Assembly (NCBI GenBank): GCA_964019055.1
Contig: OZ025211.1
Span: forward strand, 4,603,835-4,667,834
From: Anthopleura xanthogrammica
Lineage: Eukaryota > Cnidaria > Anthozoa > Actiniaria > Actiniidae
DNA length: 64,000 bases
Direction: 5' to 3'
The notes under the pieces are model-generated. The model worked only from the letters and a program-made list of their open reading frames with translations, searched no databases and was not told where the DNA came from. Positions 34,228 to 46,522 of this stretch are shown piece after piece. A program made the translations under genes and the position numbers. Each line of letters starts with the position of its first letter. The stretch's first letter is position 1.

Positions 34228-37200
34228 ATGTCTGAAGAACAACACAAGGTGACGTTGAATTTGACCGTAGCCAAAGCGTTTCCCACAGGTTAGTTTGGTG
34301 GAGACTTTAAAATCATATAGTTTCCACTTTGTTATATACCGATAATTACATGTACAGTATATCATATAAATATGATGATTGATTATGGTTGACATGTCTA
34401 TTGTAAAATTGTGATTGTCACAATGCACCAGCCTTGCCCCAGGGGGGGGGGGGGGGAGACCTTCCTTGAAATGATATGGATTAATGAATTATACTTTGTA
34501 AGATATTTACGACCAAGGATTTGAAGGAAATTTAGTTAGTATCTTAAACACTTGATTGGGCTTGCCTTAGGAGTTACTGTGTTTTTTCCAGAAAAGTGCC
34601 TCCATTGTAGGAGACATGTAAAAAAATTTGCACTTTAAATGTGAGCATTGTCCTCACATCAGCCCCGGGAAGCACTTCCCTCTCCTCCTCCAGGCGCAAG
34701 CTTCACACACACTCTCTAGAGCACAGGTTACATATAATAGTTATGACAATATGTGATATGGGGGGGGGGGGGGGGAGGGGTGAGAAGTGTGAGAGGGAGA
34801 ATGACACATGCTTTCAAAAAATTAACAAGATACCTTTTATGTGCACACAGTTGAAGAAGAAATTCTCAAGCCAAACACTAAGGGAATTGGTGGCATTAAA
34901 GGACGTCGAAGAGTATACGAAGCACCCAAACCTCATCATTACTTCCACATTGAGTATAGATTGTTACCCGATGATGTAGAGCCAGTCAAGACTGATATTG
35001 TCACTTATGGAGTTGCTGCAAAAATATACATGGAAAATGAATCTAAGGTTTTGAAAACTTGGAGAGAAGGAAATAAGACTTGGGTTGCCTGGACACACAG
35101 GTAATGTAATGTTTATTATTATAAAGCAAGAATGTCCCCAGTACAGAGGAGGGGGTGCCCTAATATATTATTAATATAGGATCGGCCACACAGATGGACT
35201 ACAGTTTCACAAGGTTTTTAAGCTTAAAAGCCTTAGATAGGGTATAGAATTTGTATGGAAGTTTTAAGCTGGGACTGCTCTGTTGGGTACTGCTCTGTTG
35301 TGGGAGGTTGTGGGTTCAAGCTTCCACAGCTCAGATGACCACATAAAATGGCAGTCCCATCTCACGAGGAGTTAAACATAAAGAGCCACAAGTTAATCAC
35401 AAGTTAAGTTTTGACCAGTTTTGTCGACAATGTTTTGTCCCTGCCACATTAATCAGGTGATATCATCAGAGCAGTATTTAATAATCATAATTGATATTTT
35501 CTGACTAATATTTTTTAATCATAATTGATATTTTCTGTAGCCACAAGTTGACAATTACAAAAGAGCTTCTCCTTAAACTGTACAACCACACTCTGGAATT
35601 CAAAATATGGGACACAAAAGACAGAGTATCCCCAAAAGCAAGATTTGATCGACCAAAAGCCTTCAGACTCCCAGGAATAGGAGAAGAAGGGGATGACAGC
35701 TGTGTTAGGTCACTAGTCATGAAGCAAACAAAGTCATTTCACAGTTTACAACCTAAGGAGTCTGTGATTGAAACACCAGCTAGTGTTGTGGAGACAAATG
35801 GTGCGGAATCACGACAGGCAAAGTCACCGTCTAAAGCAGCTGAAAGAAAAAGTGAAAGCAAACAATCCGATCCAAGTAGAGCTACAACAGCACCATCGGT
35901 AATGAATAGACGTAATTATAACTTGTGTATTTTCTACAAAGAAAATTGGGAGTTTGCCCGCGTTTTCAAAATTTTTTACTTTCCTTGATCCGGCTTTCAC
36001 GAGACAAGACAATGACAATGACTTTGAGAAATCTCACTGTATGCGCAAAATTGTCTCTCGTTTTAAAATAAATATATAAAAAAGACCAATTCCATCACTT
36101 TCTCAAACTGCAGAGTTAAGCACAAGGTGCATACTGACTTGGTTTTATAAGTAATTTTTCATTTTTTTCCGACAGTCTTTCCCATCCAGTTCTATCCCTG
36201 AGACCCCAACAACGCCTGGTCAACAAAGCTTGGTGCGCGTACAGGTCCGAATCGATGAAAATCATACTCCACAATTTGGACGAATCGCACAACTCGCAGG
36301 AGTAACTCCGCCCGTGCCAGACACGCCGAGAGATGCTGAATCATCTAGCAGGATGTCAAAGGCTAAAGCCGATGAAGCAAGATTAACTCCTAGAAGACGG
36401 AAATCGAAAACAACAGCACAAATGGAAGAGCTAGCGAATAGTAAGTAATATGTTGTGATATTCATTGGCCTTTATGTACGGTACTGCGCTGCAAGTTGCA
36501 GAGCAAATGTTGCTCGTATTACCACCCCGCGAGCAACAAATTTTCTTTGTTACAGAGAGTAGAAAGAGCTTCTACTTCTGCAACAAAGTCGCGCTACAAA
36601 ATGTTGTTGCAGGGGGTGGCGATACGAGCAACATGCATTCAGCAACTTGCAACGCAACAATGTTGCGCGACAAGTTGCACGATTTTGTTGCTCGAGCTCG
36701 TATTTCCTCGCCTTCAGAGGTCGTACGTTTTGCGCCGTCTGCATGAGAAATAAAGTGGCTTCATTTTTTCAAGATTTGTTACATGAGAGGTTTGACAAAC
36801 TGATATTGTCATTTCTTACAACAGAACAAAAGAAACATCTTCACGGTAAACATCCAACCAAACGGGATGTAGCTGCTGCAGCCGCTGCCCACGTACGCGT
36901 CCATGGTACAGCTACTGTCTCCATCAAGCTATCTCAACTGTTCTCTGGTGTCAAGACTACAACAACTCGCCTTGAGAAGCCGTCTGGAAATATCCAAGAC
37001 TTGTTGCTTTCGGTGAACCTCGATAATCCACTGTTGTCAGAAACACAGCGGAAAGATCTTAATCCTATGGTTATACAAGTGAACTCTGCCAGCAGTATGC
37101 CCAATACTCCGCTATCCTATCACCAGTTAAAGGACAAGTATGTAGAGAGATGATTATTAAATTCGTTATCATATACAACATTATTGTAGCTGCATCGGAC

Positions 37201-40200
37201 GCCATCTTGGGGTACAAACATGCGTTATCATCCAGGATGGCCGGCAAATGCAAATTGGGCTCGGCAAAGGGCAAGTGGAGGACGTTGAGCTGAGAAAGGC
37301 AAAAGCCTTTATCTCAGGGTAAAGGGAAGAGGCGGGAGGCAAGAGTAATTGGAACTGCACCGTGGCTAGGAAACAAATTTGTTTCTATATTTTCACTCTG
37401 CTTTCCGTTTGTTAGCCAATAGCTATGAACTGCTACCCTCGTAAAAAAATATAAGGAAGATTTTTTCTAGCTGTTTCTATGGTGGTTCAACAAACAGGTT
37501 ATTTCCTCAATTCCGATTTCCAATTTAATGCCCATATTTTATGTTTAGAATGATAACATCCCGTACTTTCTTGTATTTATATTAACTGCAGCAATTCTGA
37601 TTTGTTTTTTAGGTGTAAACCTGTGCATCTGGAATATCAATTTTATAATCAAACCAAGCATACAAGTAAAGCCCGTGAGCATGGTCGTGAGATCTTCTGG
37701 TCAGATATCAGCGTGGTTCTTCTCGGGACTATTAATAAAGACTTGTTAGCAGAATATTTACAAGGACCACCCCTTCATATAGAGGTCCATGATAGAGACC
37801 GCAAGATGAAAAGCCAGAAGTGCAAACCTTCGATATTCGGAGAGAATCCCGAGGATGAAATGATTAATAATGTGGCTCTAGTGGCTGGTGAGAAGTACAC
37901 CTTTTTGTTTGATACGTAAAGACTTTTGACTTAGCCCCAGTTCAAACGTCGAACTGCACATGAGCCGAACACATTGAAAACAATAGATAATAAGGCGATC
38001 TTCTTTGATGTCATGGGTTCGGCTCATGAGAAGATCAGTGTTTGAACTGGGCCTAACAGTTTTCATAATTTCCCGAGCAACACAACCCAAGACTATGGAT
38101 TTTGAATTTTGAAATTTGATTGACGGAAGCCAAGAACCCAAACAACAACAACAATTTATTTGCACGCCACGAATTACAGCTAGTTGTGTAGGTCGTGTAA
38201 ATATCAAATTGGGTTTAATGCTTGCCTACTCTTCTACGGCATATCACTAGTCTTCGAGCTTGCGCACGCACCGTGTACTGCTAAAATGACCCAATCCACA
38301 TGGCGCGTCATGTTTCCCATTTCAAACCACGTGACCTTCCCTTGGGAATGAGAGTCTTCAGCCATAACCTAATCAAACGTTACTATCGAACAAAAACATA
38401 ATACTAAAGCGAATAGACCTCTTGTTAGGGCGTTTGTTTTGCCCATTTCAGACCACGTGTCATTCCTTTGAGAATAAGATTATTTGTTTCATTTGTATCC
38501 AAACAAAGAAATTATACTCAAGGGAATGATTTGGTCTGAAATGGGCAAAACATTACGCCCAAGCCAAAGAGGTCTATTGGCATATGACGTATCGGCTAAT
38601 AACATCGAAATTTTAAATTACCAACTTCAGGTCGACGCACTACGCACAACCCTTTTCAAGGACGGGAAAAAACCTGGGATCCATATGGAATAGCAAAGTT
38701 TGATCTGTCTGCATTATTACTTGGTCAAACACTTCTTGAACTACGATCACCTGTTCACTGTTGTCCAATCCCTGACAGCAACCTCGGTCATGAAGACCCT
38801 GATGGTCCTATTGTTGGTCGCCCTGGCAACGTCGATGGTCCACGTAAGTTTGCAATTTTTTTAACTTATTGAGTAGGACGAGAAAGATACATTCTAGGTA
38901 AACCTGCGCTTGTCTCTCTTTTGACCACTGCGCTTTTATTAGACTGCCTGTGCTCTGCAGCCCAACTAAAAACGCAGCGGTCAAAGAAGTGACCAGCATT
39001 TGGACTAGGGTAGCCCGGGTAGCAGCCCAAGGGGGATGGGAAGTGGCAAGAAAGGGATTATCCTATGTAGTTGGGATTTTTAAGTTTCCGACCGTCTTAG
39101 ATTTACTGAAAAACTAAGGAAAAAAGTGTGCTTGAGTTCGTTTTCCTTATTTGTGCGTGATCCATTACCGTGATACTTTGATCACAGGGGATCCTAGTTA
39201 ACCATTCATCTAACTACATGCAGTTTGTCTTATAATAATGTGATCGTTCTTTACAGAGAGCAAGCCCATGCCAACAGCCAACTATCTAGAGGCAGGAAGC
39301 GAGCTAAAGATTAAAGTCAACCTGGCCTATCCCTTAAACTCCAAGGGTGAACAGGTTGATACCTTCCCTACTGAAAAACCTGGTGTCCCTACAGAGGTAC
39401 TGAACATCTTAAAGTTTACTAAACTTTATCTTATCAGTTTTAGTTAAAGCAAACGAATCCGGAGGAAATTTAAATTATTAAGATCTCATATTTTTTGTCT
39501 TGTTCTTACAGTGTCCTTTTGGACGCCTCGTCTACATATTCAAGTACACCAACAGCAAGTTTTTAAGACGAATCCAGAACGAAATAACAGCCATCAATGC
39601 TGAGGCACTGGAACTAGATTCACTCCCACAACACGTAATCCAGGCTGCATTATCAACCTATAAATTGTCCAAGTAAGTTTGATAACTTACTGCTAGGGAG
39701 GCGCAAAGGGTGGTGGGAAGGCATGGAGCCAGAGAGAGGAAGAAAGACTAGGGAGAGAAGAGAGATTGTCTGTGGTTGAACGATATTCGTTGAAGCGCTC
39801 AACCACATGCTCTGATGTAATTTTGAGTTTAAGTGTTTTTTAAGTTTAAGTGTTTGAATAGTCTGATATTGAGTTTTGTCGTTTTTTATCAGGGATCAGA
39901 GGAAGAGCACCTCTCTTGATATAATCACGGGATTCCAGGTAGGATTTTGTCCAGTAAAATTTTATAATAAAATTTACTTTCCTTACCTTCTCCTCTAGTA
40001 CCGCCCTCGGACACACACCTCATCCCAGTTGAAATACTTTTTTGTTCTTTTAATTTTACTTCTAAAAATTGCCAAAATTCCTTTAAAATCCAATAAGGGA
40101 GAAACCTTATGCCAAATGCTGGTAAACTAATTATGAAATTGCCAAGATTCCCTTAGGATCCAAAAAGCAAGGGAAAAGCATAAGCCAATGACAATACTGT

Positions 40201-43200
40201 TGTACAAATTTCAGTGTGATAAACTAAAATTCTATTAAATAAACAAAGGAAGTAAAGAATCCATGTTGTTGTTTGTCAGGTGTTGGATGGAGAGTTCCAT
40301 ATGTTTGTGTTGGAAGGAATCGCTAATGAAGGAATCAAACGACTGTGGCTTGGACTACCAAGACCGCTTGAACCAGGTATTCTGGCTATTTCTTTCTGTA
40401 CATAGATAGTTGTATGACCTACTGCTTGCTAAGATACAGGAATCTAGGTTTAGTGGAATAGCGCGCAATCAATTCGAAACGATCGCGCCCGCATTATTAG
40501 AGTGCTTTTGGTATGAGTGGAAAACATACGGTACGTAGTTACGGCTACGGTAAGATACGGTACGGTTACAGTATACGGCTACGAATTTGCCGTATCGTTT
40601 CCCACTCAAGCGAAAACCACTCTATTGCTTGGCTGATTCTTCTCTACGCTATTCCGTTATATCCTACACATATTTGCTATATATTTTCAAACGATCTGCG
40701 AATGACCATCATATCTTTGGTTTCAGACCCAGAGGTGTTCAACGTCTTGTATAACTCAGAAATGACATTCTCGAGTCGATTGTACGCATCTTTGGATGTT
40801 GATCTTTGTCGAGTCCGTCTGCATGAACCACTTCAGTCCATCGCAAAAAATCCACTGTTGTATGTAAGAGATTTGGTCCCAAAACCGTGCTTTGAGGCAC
40901 TCACCAAACTCGATAAGGTAGGAATCATGCATTATTTATTCTGGTGCTTTTGTTTTTATTTTGTTTGTTTGTTTGTTTTTGTTATTGCATGCTGGTGTTT
41001 TCCAATAATATTTTTTTAAAAGACAACAGAAAATTGGCTTTACTCAGATAATACTTCACATTTTTAACTTATTTCTTCAGATTCTTAAAATAACCAAGCT
41101 TCGCGAGGCAACTCAGTCAGACTTGTTTCCAAGTGCCGAAATGATCATCTCCATGAGTCGAGAGTTTGGCGTGCCTCTGACAGCAGAAGACTTTGGAGGT
41201 ACGTATATTAGAACATGTTGAACGTATATGGTCAGGTGGCAGCGGTTTTCACGTTTCTGCTATCAAAGACAAGTCTTCTGATTTCCGTCGATGGCCTGAG
41301 TTGGTACATTTTTGGGTCGAGGAAGCAAAAACAAAACAAACTTTTTGAGCTCAGTCGAATTCAACTTTTCTCACGACGGTAAAAGCCGTTCATTATCCAC
41401 CCAAGCATTGGACACACGGTGCAACATTGCGCTCATTGTTCAATATTGCAGGCAATCGATGTTGCGAGCCAGGTCATACGACGCAGTTTCTTGCACGCAA
41501 TGTTACTGAACTAGAAAACGATCCTACTTCAGCAACATTGCCTGCAATATTACGCGCAATATTGCACCATATATCCGCGCCTTCATGCGACGCTGCACTC
41601 GCTGATCCCGTGTCTTAATTAACTCTTTATATACACTTTATTTTGCTATGACAGAGCTAGACGAAATAGAATCCTCAAGGCAACGCCAGGCTGTAATAGG
41701 ATTTGGAGCGAACAAAACTAGACGACCATGGACGCCTCTGCAGTCCTATAACATCCCGTACGAGAAAAAACTGAAGGAACGAATAAATACAGATGCAAAG
41801 AATTTTGTGCAGGAAAATATAGTGAGTTCCAAGCCTTCTTGAGTTACAATGAAAGACTTCGTACTTGGTTTTTAACCTATATTTAACGTCATTTCTTTCA
41901 TTTTAAAGAAAATTCCAAAAACTATGGAAAAGGAAAGACCAAAAACGATAGCAGTTGACCGATCCGAACTATTTATGGAAGCAGCCCATAATTACAGTAT
42001 TCAGAGTTTGAATACTACCGAACTGGCAAAGGAGAAACTAAGACAGATGATGGCTAAGGTGAGACTGATAGAGTCGTATGGTATGATTGTGATGCTTGCT
42101 TAGTCAAATCTAGATTTCTCCGGAGAATGGGCTTATCAGTTTACCTCACACCACACCCAAACGTCCCCTATACTACACTCCCATCCCAGCCTAACAGGTC
42201 TGTAGCTAGTGCAGGCTATTATCCATCAAATTTTTCATCAAATTTGTTTTACCATTCTCAGGAAAAGGGTAATTGCTTTACATACTGTCCAAGATACAAC
42301 TCGGCAATTGTCCTTCCTGTCGAACCTAACGCTGTTAAAAAGAAAGAACATTTGAATTCAGTACAGAAATGGCGAACACCACATGGATTTGTATTTCCTG
42401 GGAAGAAAACGTCAATCGAATCGAACTTTCATCACAAGAAACCTGATAGCGCGCGTCTTGATGAGCTTAATAAGGTGAGATTGAATGCGGAGGACCTGGT
42501 TGGTTATGGTTTCCTGAATACGGTTACTTACTTCTTTCTACCTCTATAACACTACCCTTTTCTTCATGATGTTATTACATTACACTAAACATCTCCAAAC
42601 ACTGCACCACACCATACCAAGCCGCATTACACCACAGCACACCACACTCGCAATATCACATCTCGTCATACCACACTATACTGTACATCACCATATCACC
42701 GCATAACACCATATACCACATCACATTACACCACACCGCACTACACTAATCCAGCCGCACCCCACCTCACCATACCATACCACATCACAGACACAACATA
42801 TCACACTATACCACACCATATCGCACCATATCACACTATACTAAATATTATCACATCACACCATACCACACCATATCGCACCATATCACACTATACTAAA
42901 TATTATCACATCACACCATAACACACCACACCGCACTGACACTGATCCAGCCGCACCCCACCATACCATACCACATCACAAACACAACATATCACACCAT
43001 ACCACACCATACCACACCTTAACGCACTATACCACACTATACTAAATATTATCACACCACACTGCCATACCACACCGCACTGACACTGATCCAGCCGCAA
43101 ACCACACCCCACCACAACGCCATGCCACCGTACAGCACACATCATACTACATCACTCCTCAACACAATGTGCTATAAACACCACCTGACCACTCCTTTCA

Positions 43201-44894
43201 GCACTTACTCTAGCTTGTAAGGTGTTACTACACTACAGCACAGCATAGCTCACCGTCATATTATATATTTTCAGCCATGGAAAGAAAATGTTCTACACTC
43301 TAACATTCTCAAACCAACAGTCGATCGGTGAGTTGAAAACCAGTTGGAGTTAAATAGAAAACCAACGTTATACCTTCTGGTAGAGCTGGTTTTATTTAAT
43401 ACATGTTACTTAGTCATAAAGAGTAATCCCAGAGATGAGATTGAGTACCATAGATAGTATGCAAAAAAACGCGAATATGATGTGTCCCCTCTTCAATGCC
43501 AAGATATCAATCTTCCTCTTCGCTAATGATGCACGGACACATGGTGCAACATTGCGCGCAATATTTCAGGAAATTTTCTACTTCAGCAACATTGCGTGCA
43601 ACGAATTGCATCGTATGACTTGGCTCGCAACATCGATTGCCTGCAACATTGCGCAAAATGTTGCACCGTGTGTCCCTAGCTTAAATTTTTGCGCATTTAT
43701 CATCTTCTAGGGAAATCTTTCCTTGGCCGTTCAGAGATAAGGATTTCGACATAAATCTCTCAAGACCTCGACCATCATACTTAGATCTCCAACCCGTCAA
43801 GTCTATTCATGCTGCAGGAGACATCAAAGAGCAAGAAATCCGTCAATCACAAGAAGCAGAGGCGATATTATGGCAAGAGAAGATAGTTGTCGATGATCCA
43901 ATCTTTCGAACACATCGATGTTTGACGGAAACAGAACTCTTAGCTCGCGGCCGAAGAGCTGCAAATCAACCTGCTAAACTAATTGGACTGCTTAAGGACC
44001 CTCCAAACAAGCTGGCGCTCCAAAAACCGGGTTTTTCTATGCATGAAATCCCTTCACTCGCTGTTGTTTCTGATCCCAGTATTGACACTTTCGCAAGGAA
44101 CTCTGGGAAATTACAACCACGTGACAGCGATGATAATTTGAAAAATACCAAAGGTTTTAATCCGGGACCTTTTGAAAATGAAGGCTGGTTATTGGAGAAG
44201 AATAAGATTCCAATCATTGATTCACAACACAAGAAATATGAAGCTTTACGAGGCCAAGACTTCTGGTAAGTACTGTATACTTAGTACTCTTTCATTATAT
44301 CCTCAAAGGGGCTGAGAAAAAGTCTGTGTACCCATTAACAGAGTATACTCACTTATGTAGAATATCTGTTACTGAAATTGTGTTCTTACTTTCGATACAA
44401 ATTTATGGGGTCAGATACAAGTGGAACAACAGTGCACAGTATACTGCTGATATAGTCTGGCTGGTCAATTACATTGGTACCCTAGGCCTTCCGCCATTCA
44501 TTATCTCGAGAGAAGGCAGGCCGTAGAGATCTGGAGGGGGGGGGGGGGGATAAAACACAGCTAGAAGAAAGAGCTGAGTAAATTTATAGTAAAAACAAAC
44601 CATAAATAGCAAGGGGTGGGGGAGGGGTAAGTAAAAGGAGTGCATCGGAAAGGGTGACCAAAGTTTGATCATGCATGATCATGACGAACCTCGATTTGCG
44701 CCAAATAGTCAAAAGATTCCCTGTCAAACTTAACAGTTTCACTTCACAAGGAATCATATGACTGATACATCTCTCTTCTTGTTTCTAGGTTATTTCACAA
44801 AGAGAAAGATCCACTTTATCACAGACGAATCGAACCCCTAATGTCAGAAGAGAAAGACAATCACTTATTTCCTGTTGCGGACCCATGCAGCTAG
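34228..44894 (+). CDS. CFAP92: CFAP92/KIAA1257-like protein (DUF4550 family)
   Basis: Nineteen exons join without a frame break to 1243 residues: 34228-34288, 34851-35100, 35541-35898, 36176-36440, 36825-37137, 37613-37887, 38631-38843, 39257-39396, 39512-39672, 39893-39938, 40280-40376, 40727-40917, 41081-41198, 41655-41821, 41909-42058, 42262-42474, 43275-43327, 43711-44265 and 44789-44894. The N-terminal part (YHF-type HHYFHIEYRLLPDD, VAAKIYMENESKVLKTW, TWVAWTH; residues about 20-130) matches my memory of DUF4550, found in KIAA1257, now CFAP92, a putative axonemal protein. The rest is soluble and charged, with a Ser/Pro-rich linker (residues about 140-310) and no membrane helix or known catalytic motif. 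Motifs DPYGIAKFDLSALLLGQ and LVYIFKYTNSKFLRRIQNE look conserved. For exon 6 the donor at 37887/37888 is the one that keeps frame. The family name is less certain than the gene model. Confidence 0.85.
36476..36735. repeat. Inverted-repeat element rich in GCAACA motifs, CFAP92-like intron 4
   Basis: Blocks such as GCAAGTTGCAGAGCAA, TGTTGCTCGTATTACCACCCC and GGGGTGGCGATACGAGCAACA pair as inverted copies. The open frames seen here in three readings are incidental. Confidence 0.75.
37918..38056. repeat. Foldback element after CFAP92-like exon 6
   Basis: TTAGCCCCAGTTCAAACGTC and CATGAGCCGAAC on the left pair with GTTCGGCTCATGAG and TTTGAACTGGGCCTAA on the right. It begins 31 bases beyond the chosen donor. 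Confidence 0.85.
38412..38578. mobile_element. MITE-like element, family A copy 3
   Basis: The ends AATAGACCTCTTGTTAGGGC and CCCAAGCCAAAGAGGTCTAT form inverted termini. Inner GCCCATTTCAGACCACGTGT and TGGTCTGAAATGGGC pair. It is 52 bases upstream of CFAP92-like exon 7. A degenerate related stretch (CCCATTTCAAACCACGTGAC) lies just upstream at about 38317. Confidence 0.88.
41411..41587. mobile_element. MITE-like element, family C copy 1
   Basis: It starts GACACACGGTGCAACATTGC and ends with the inverted GCGCAATATTGCACCATATA, with internal GCAGGCAATCGATGTTGCGA. A second copy in the opposite orientation lies at 43535-43676, both in introns of the CFAP92-like gene. Confidence 0.85.
42585..43160. 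repeat. Degenerate CACCATAC-type minisatellite, CFAP92-like intron 16
   Basis: About 575 bp consists almost wholly of CACAC, CATAC and CACCA pentamers. Longer blocks recur, for example GACACTGATCCAGCCGCA at about 42937 and 43081, and TATACTAAATATTATCACA three times. It is strongly strand-asymmetric: the + strand is A/C-rich. Confidence 0.9.
43535..43676. mobile_element. MITE-like element, family C copy 2
   Basis: It reads GGACACATGGTGCAACATTG at one end and CAATGTTGCACC-type inverted sequence with GTGTGTCC at the other. Relative to copy 1 (41411-41587) the internal CAACATCGATTGCCTGCAAC block is inverted. It ends 34 bases before CFAP92-like exon 18. Confidence 0.85.
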
Positions 44895-46522
44895 CTAACC
44901 ATCTATAGCACTAATCATCGCTTCGCAAAATGCAGTCTAAGACAGCCAAGTAATAATAATTTTTATTTATAAATGTATGGCTCAAATATAATATATTCTC
45001 CTACTATCAATGTAATAAATGAATGCATTGTTGTGTTTCAAATGTAAGAGCTTTTCGCAAAATACTTACACTGAATTCGTCTGTAATTCTCGTAAGAATA
45101 AAGTTACAAATTAAAAACTATTGCTACAACTATTTAACCTTTTCATTTTTACTTTTTGGTTATTTTAACAACATAGACTAAAATCAATGTCACGTGACTA
45201 ATTTCCGCCATATTGGAGGACAAATGTAGCTGTCGATTTAGTTCCCAATCCTGTAACACAAGCGGTCACGGACCTTTACTTATTGTTACAGGAAATATAT
45301 ACGAACACACATATATAGCCAAATTTGCCTTCTTTTGAGGTGAATCTGTGATAATATATCAACATTCTCTACCATGTTGAATGGCAAACGAGGAAATTAT
45401 ACAAAATGGGAACATTCATTAAAACCGACAAAAATCTATTGTTAACTGTAAGAAAGCGGTCACTGACCTTCACTTTTCTTTACAGACAAAAATAACCACA
45501 TTTGCACACAGCAATGGCGGGAAATGATCACGTGACTGCTCAGCGTTCGCGAATTTTTCGCTTGGACGTTACAGTAACGCCACGTACGGGATAAGATCCT
45601 TTTTGGCACCTCATCCAAAATGGCGGCATTTTTTGTATTTCTGTTGTCATTTTGTAAATATATTTTATCGAACTGGGTACCAATCAGTGATTAGTAAAAT
45701 AACGCAATGGATATTCAGTTTTTTACCGAAATTCTTCTTTCGCGGAATACAAATTTAAATTCGAATTAATTCTTACTAGAGTTGTTGCTTGCGTCTGCTT
45801 AAAACATCATTAAATAGTACATTATTATTTATAGCTTTTGATATTTTGCTTCGGATTATTTCCGGTTTCTTATCGGGAACAAATTCTAAAACGTTCTATT
45901 TTTACATTAAAAAGATTTATCCAAACTGTGATTCTCCGAAATCAGATTGTTGGCAGATCCAAAAATCATCTCACCAAACTTCTAAAAACTCTCGAACATT
46001 AAAATGACTATTATCAATTCAGAAATACACTTTGTGTCAATTTAAAATATCTACAGTTTTCAGCTATAGTACAATCTGGGGGGAGTATGTTGCGATGTGA
46101 TCACTGTAGGACCTTACATGAATGCTTTGCGAATGCGTTTTGCAAATTTTTAAAAATTAATACATACAGATGCGTAACCCTTCCTGCCATACATTTTCAT
46201 GCAGGAATCAAAATCAATCATGTATTCATTTGCCTCAGTTTTGTAATTTCAAAGGAAAATCGGTAAGAGCCCTTCCATGTCCTGCCATACCATTTTCATA
46301 CAGGAATAAAAATCAATCCTGCATGTATTCATTTTGCCCCTCGGTAATTCTAGGAGGATCGGTAAGACATGGTGGTGCATATAAGGATTGGTGGGCTAAA
46401 TTTTGGGACGCAATCTGCTACCCTTATAGAGCCCCATAATCCCATGCCCCAAAGGCCGAACTTCGGAAACGAAAATTACTAGTAAGAATTTGTGTTCCTT
46501 ATAAAAAATTCTCGTTCAATTT
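44895..46522. other. Convergent intergenic region with two tandem duplications
   Basis: Candidate poly(A) signals for the CFAP92-like gene (AATAAA) are at 45014-45019 and 45097-45102. A diverged direct duplication has AGCGGTCACGGACCTTTACT at about 45261 and AGCGGTCACTGACCTTCACT at about 45455. A second has the CCTGCCATAC/CAGGAATCAAAATCAATC block at about 46177 and again at about 46280. CACGTGAC flanked by TTTCCGCCAT occurs in inverted orientation at 45190 and 45515. I saw no gene. Confidence 0.55.

Noticed and set aside
37888..37919. Termination of the CFAP92-like protein at ...FLFDT
   Set aside because: The donor G|GTGAGA at 37887/37888 keeps frame with the clearly coding exon 38631-38843. 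The alternative donor near 37915 would not.
42585..43160. Possible CRISPR-like array because of regular short repeats
   Set aside because: The units are degenerate pentamers without constant repeats or unique spacers, and the context is an animal intron.
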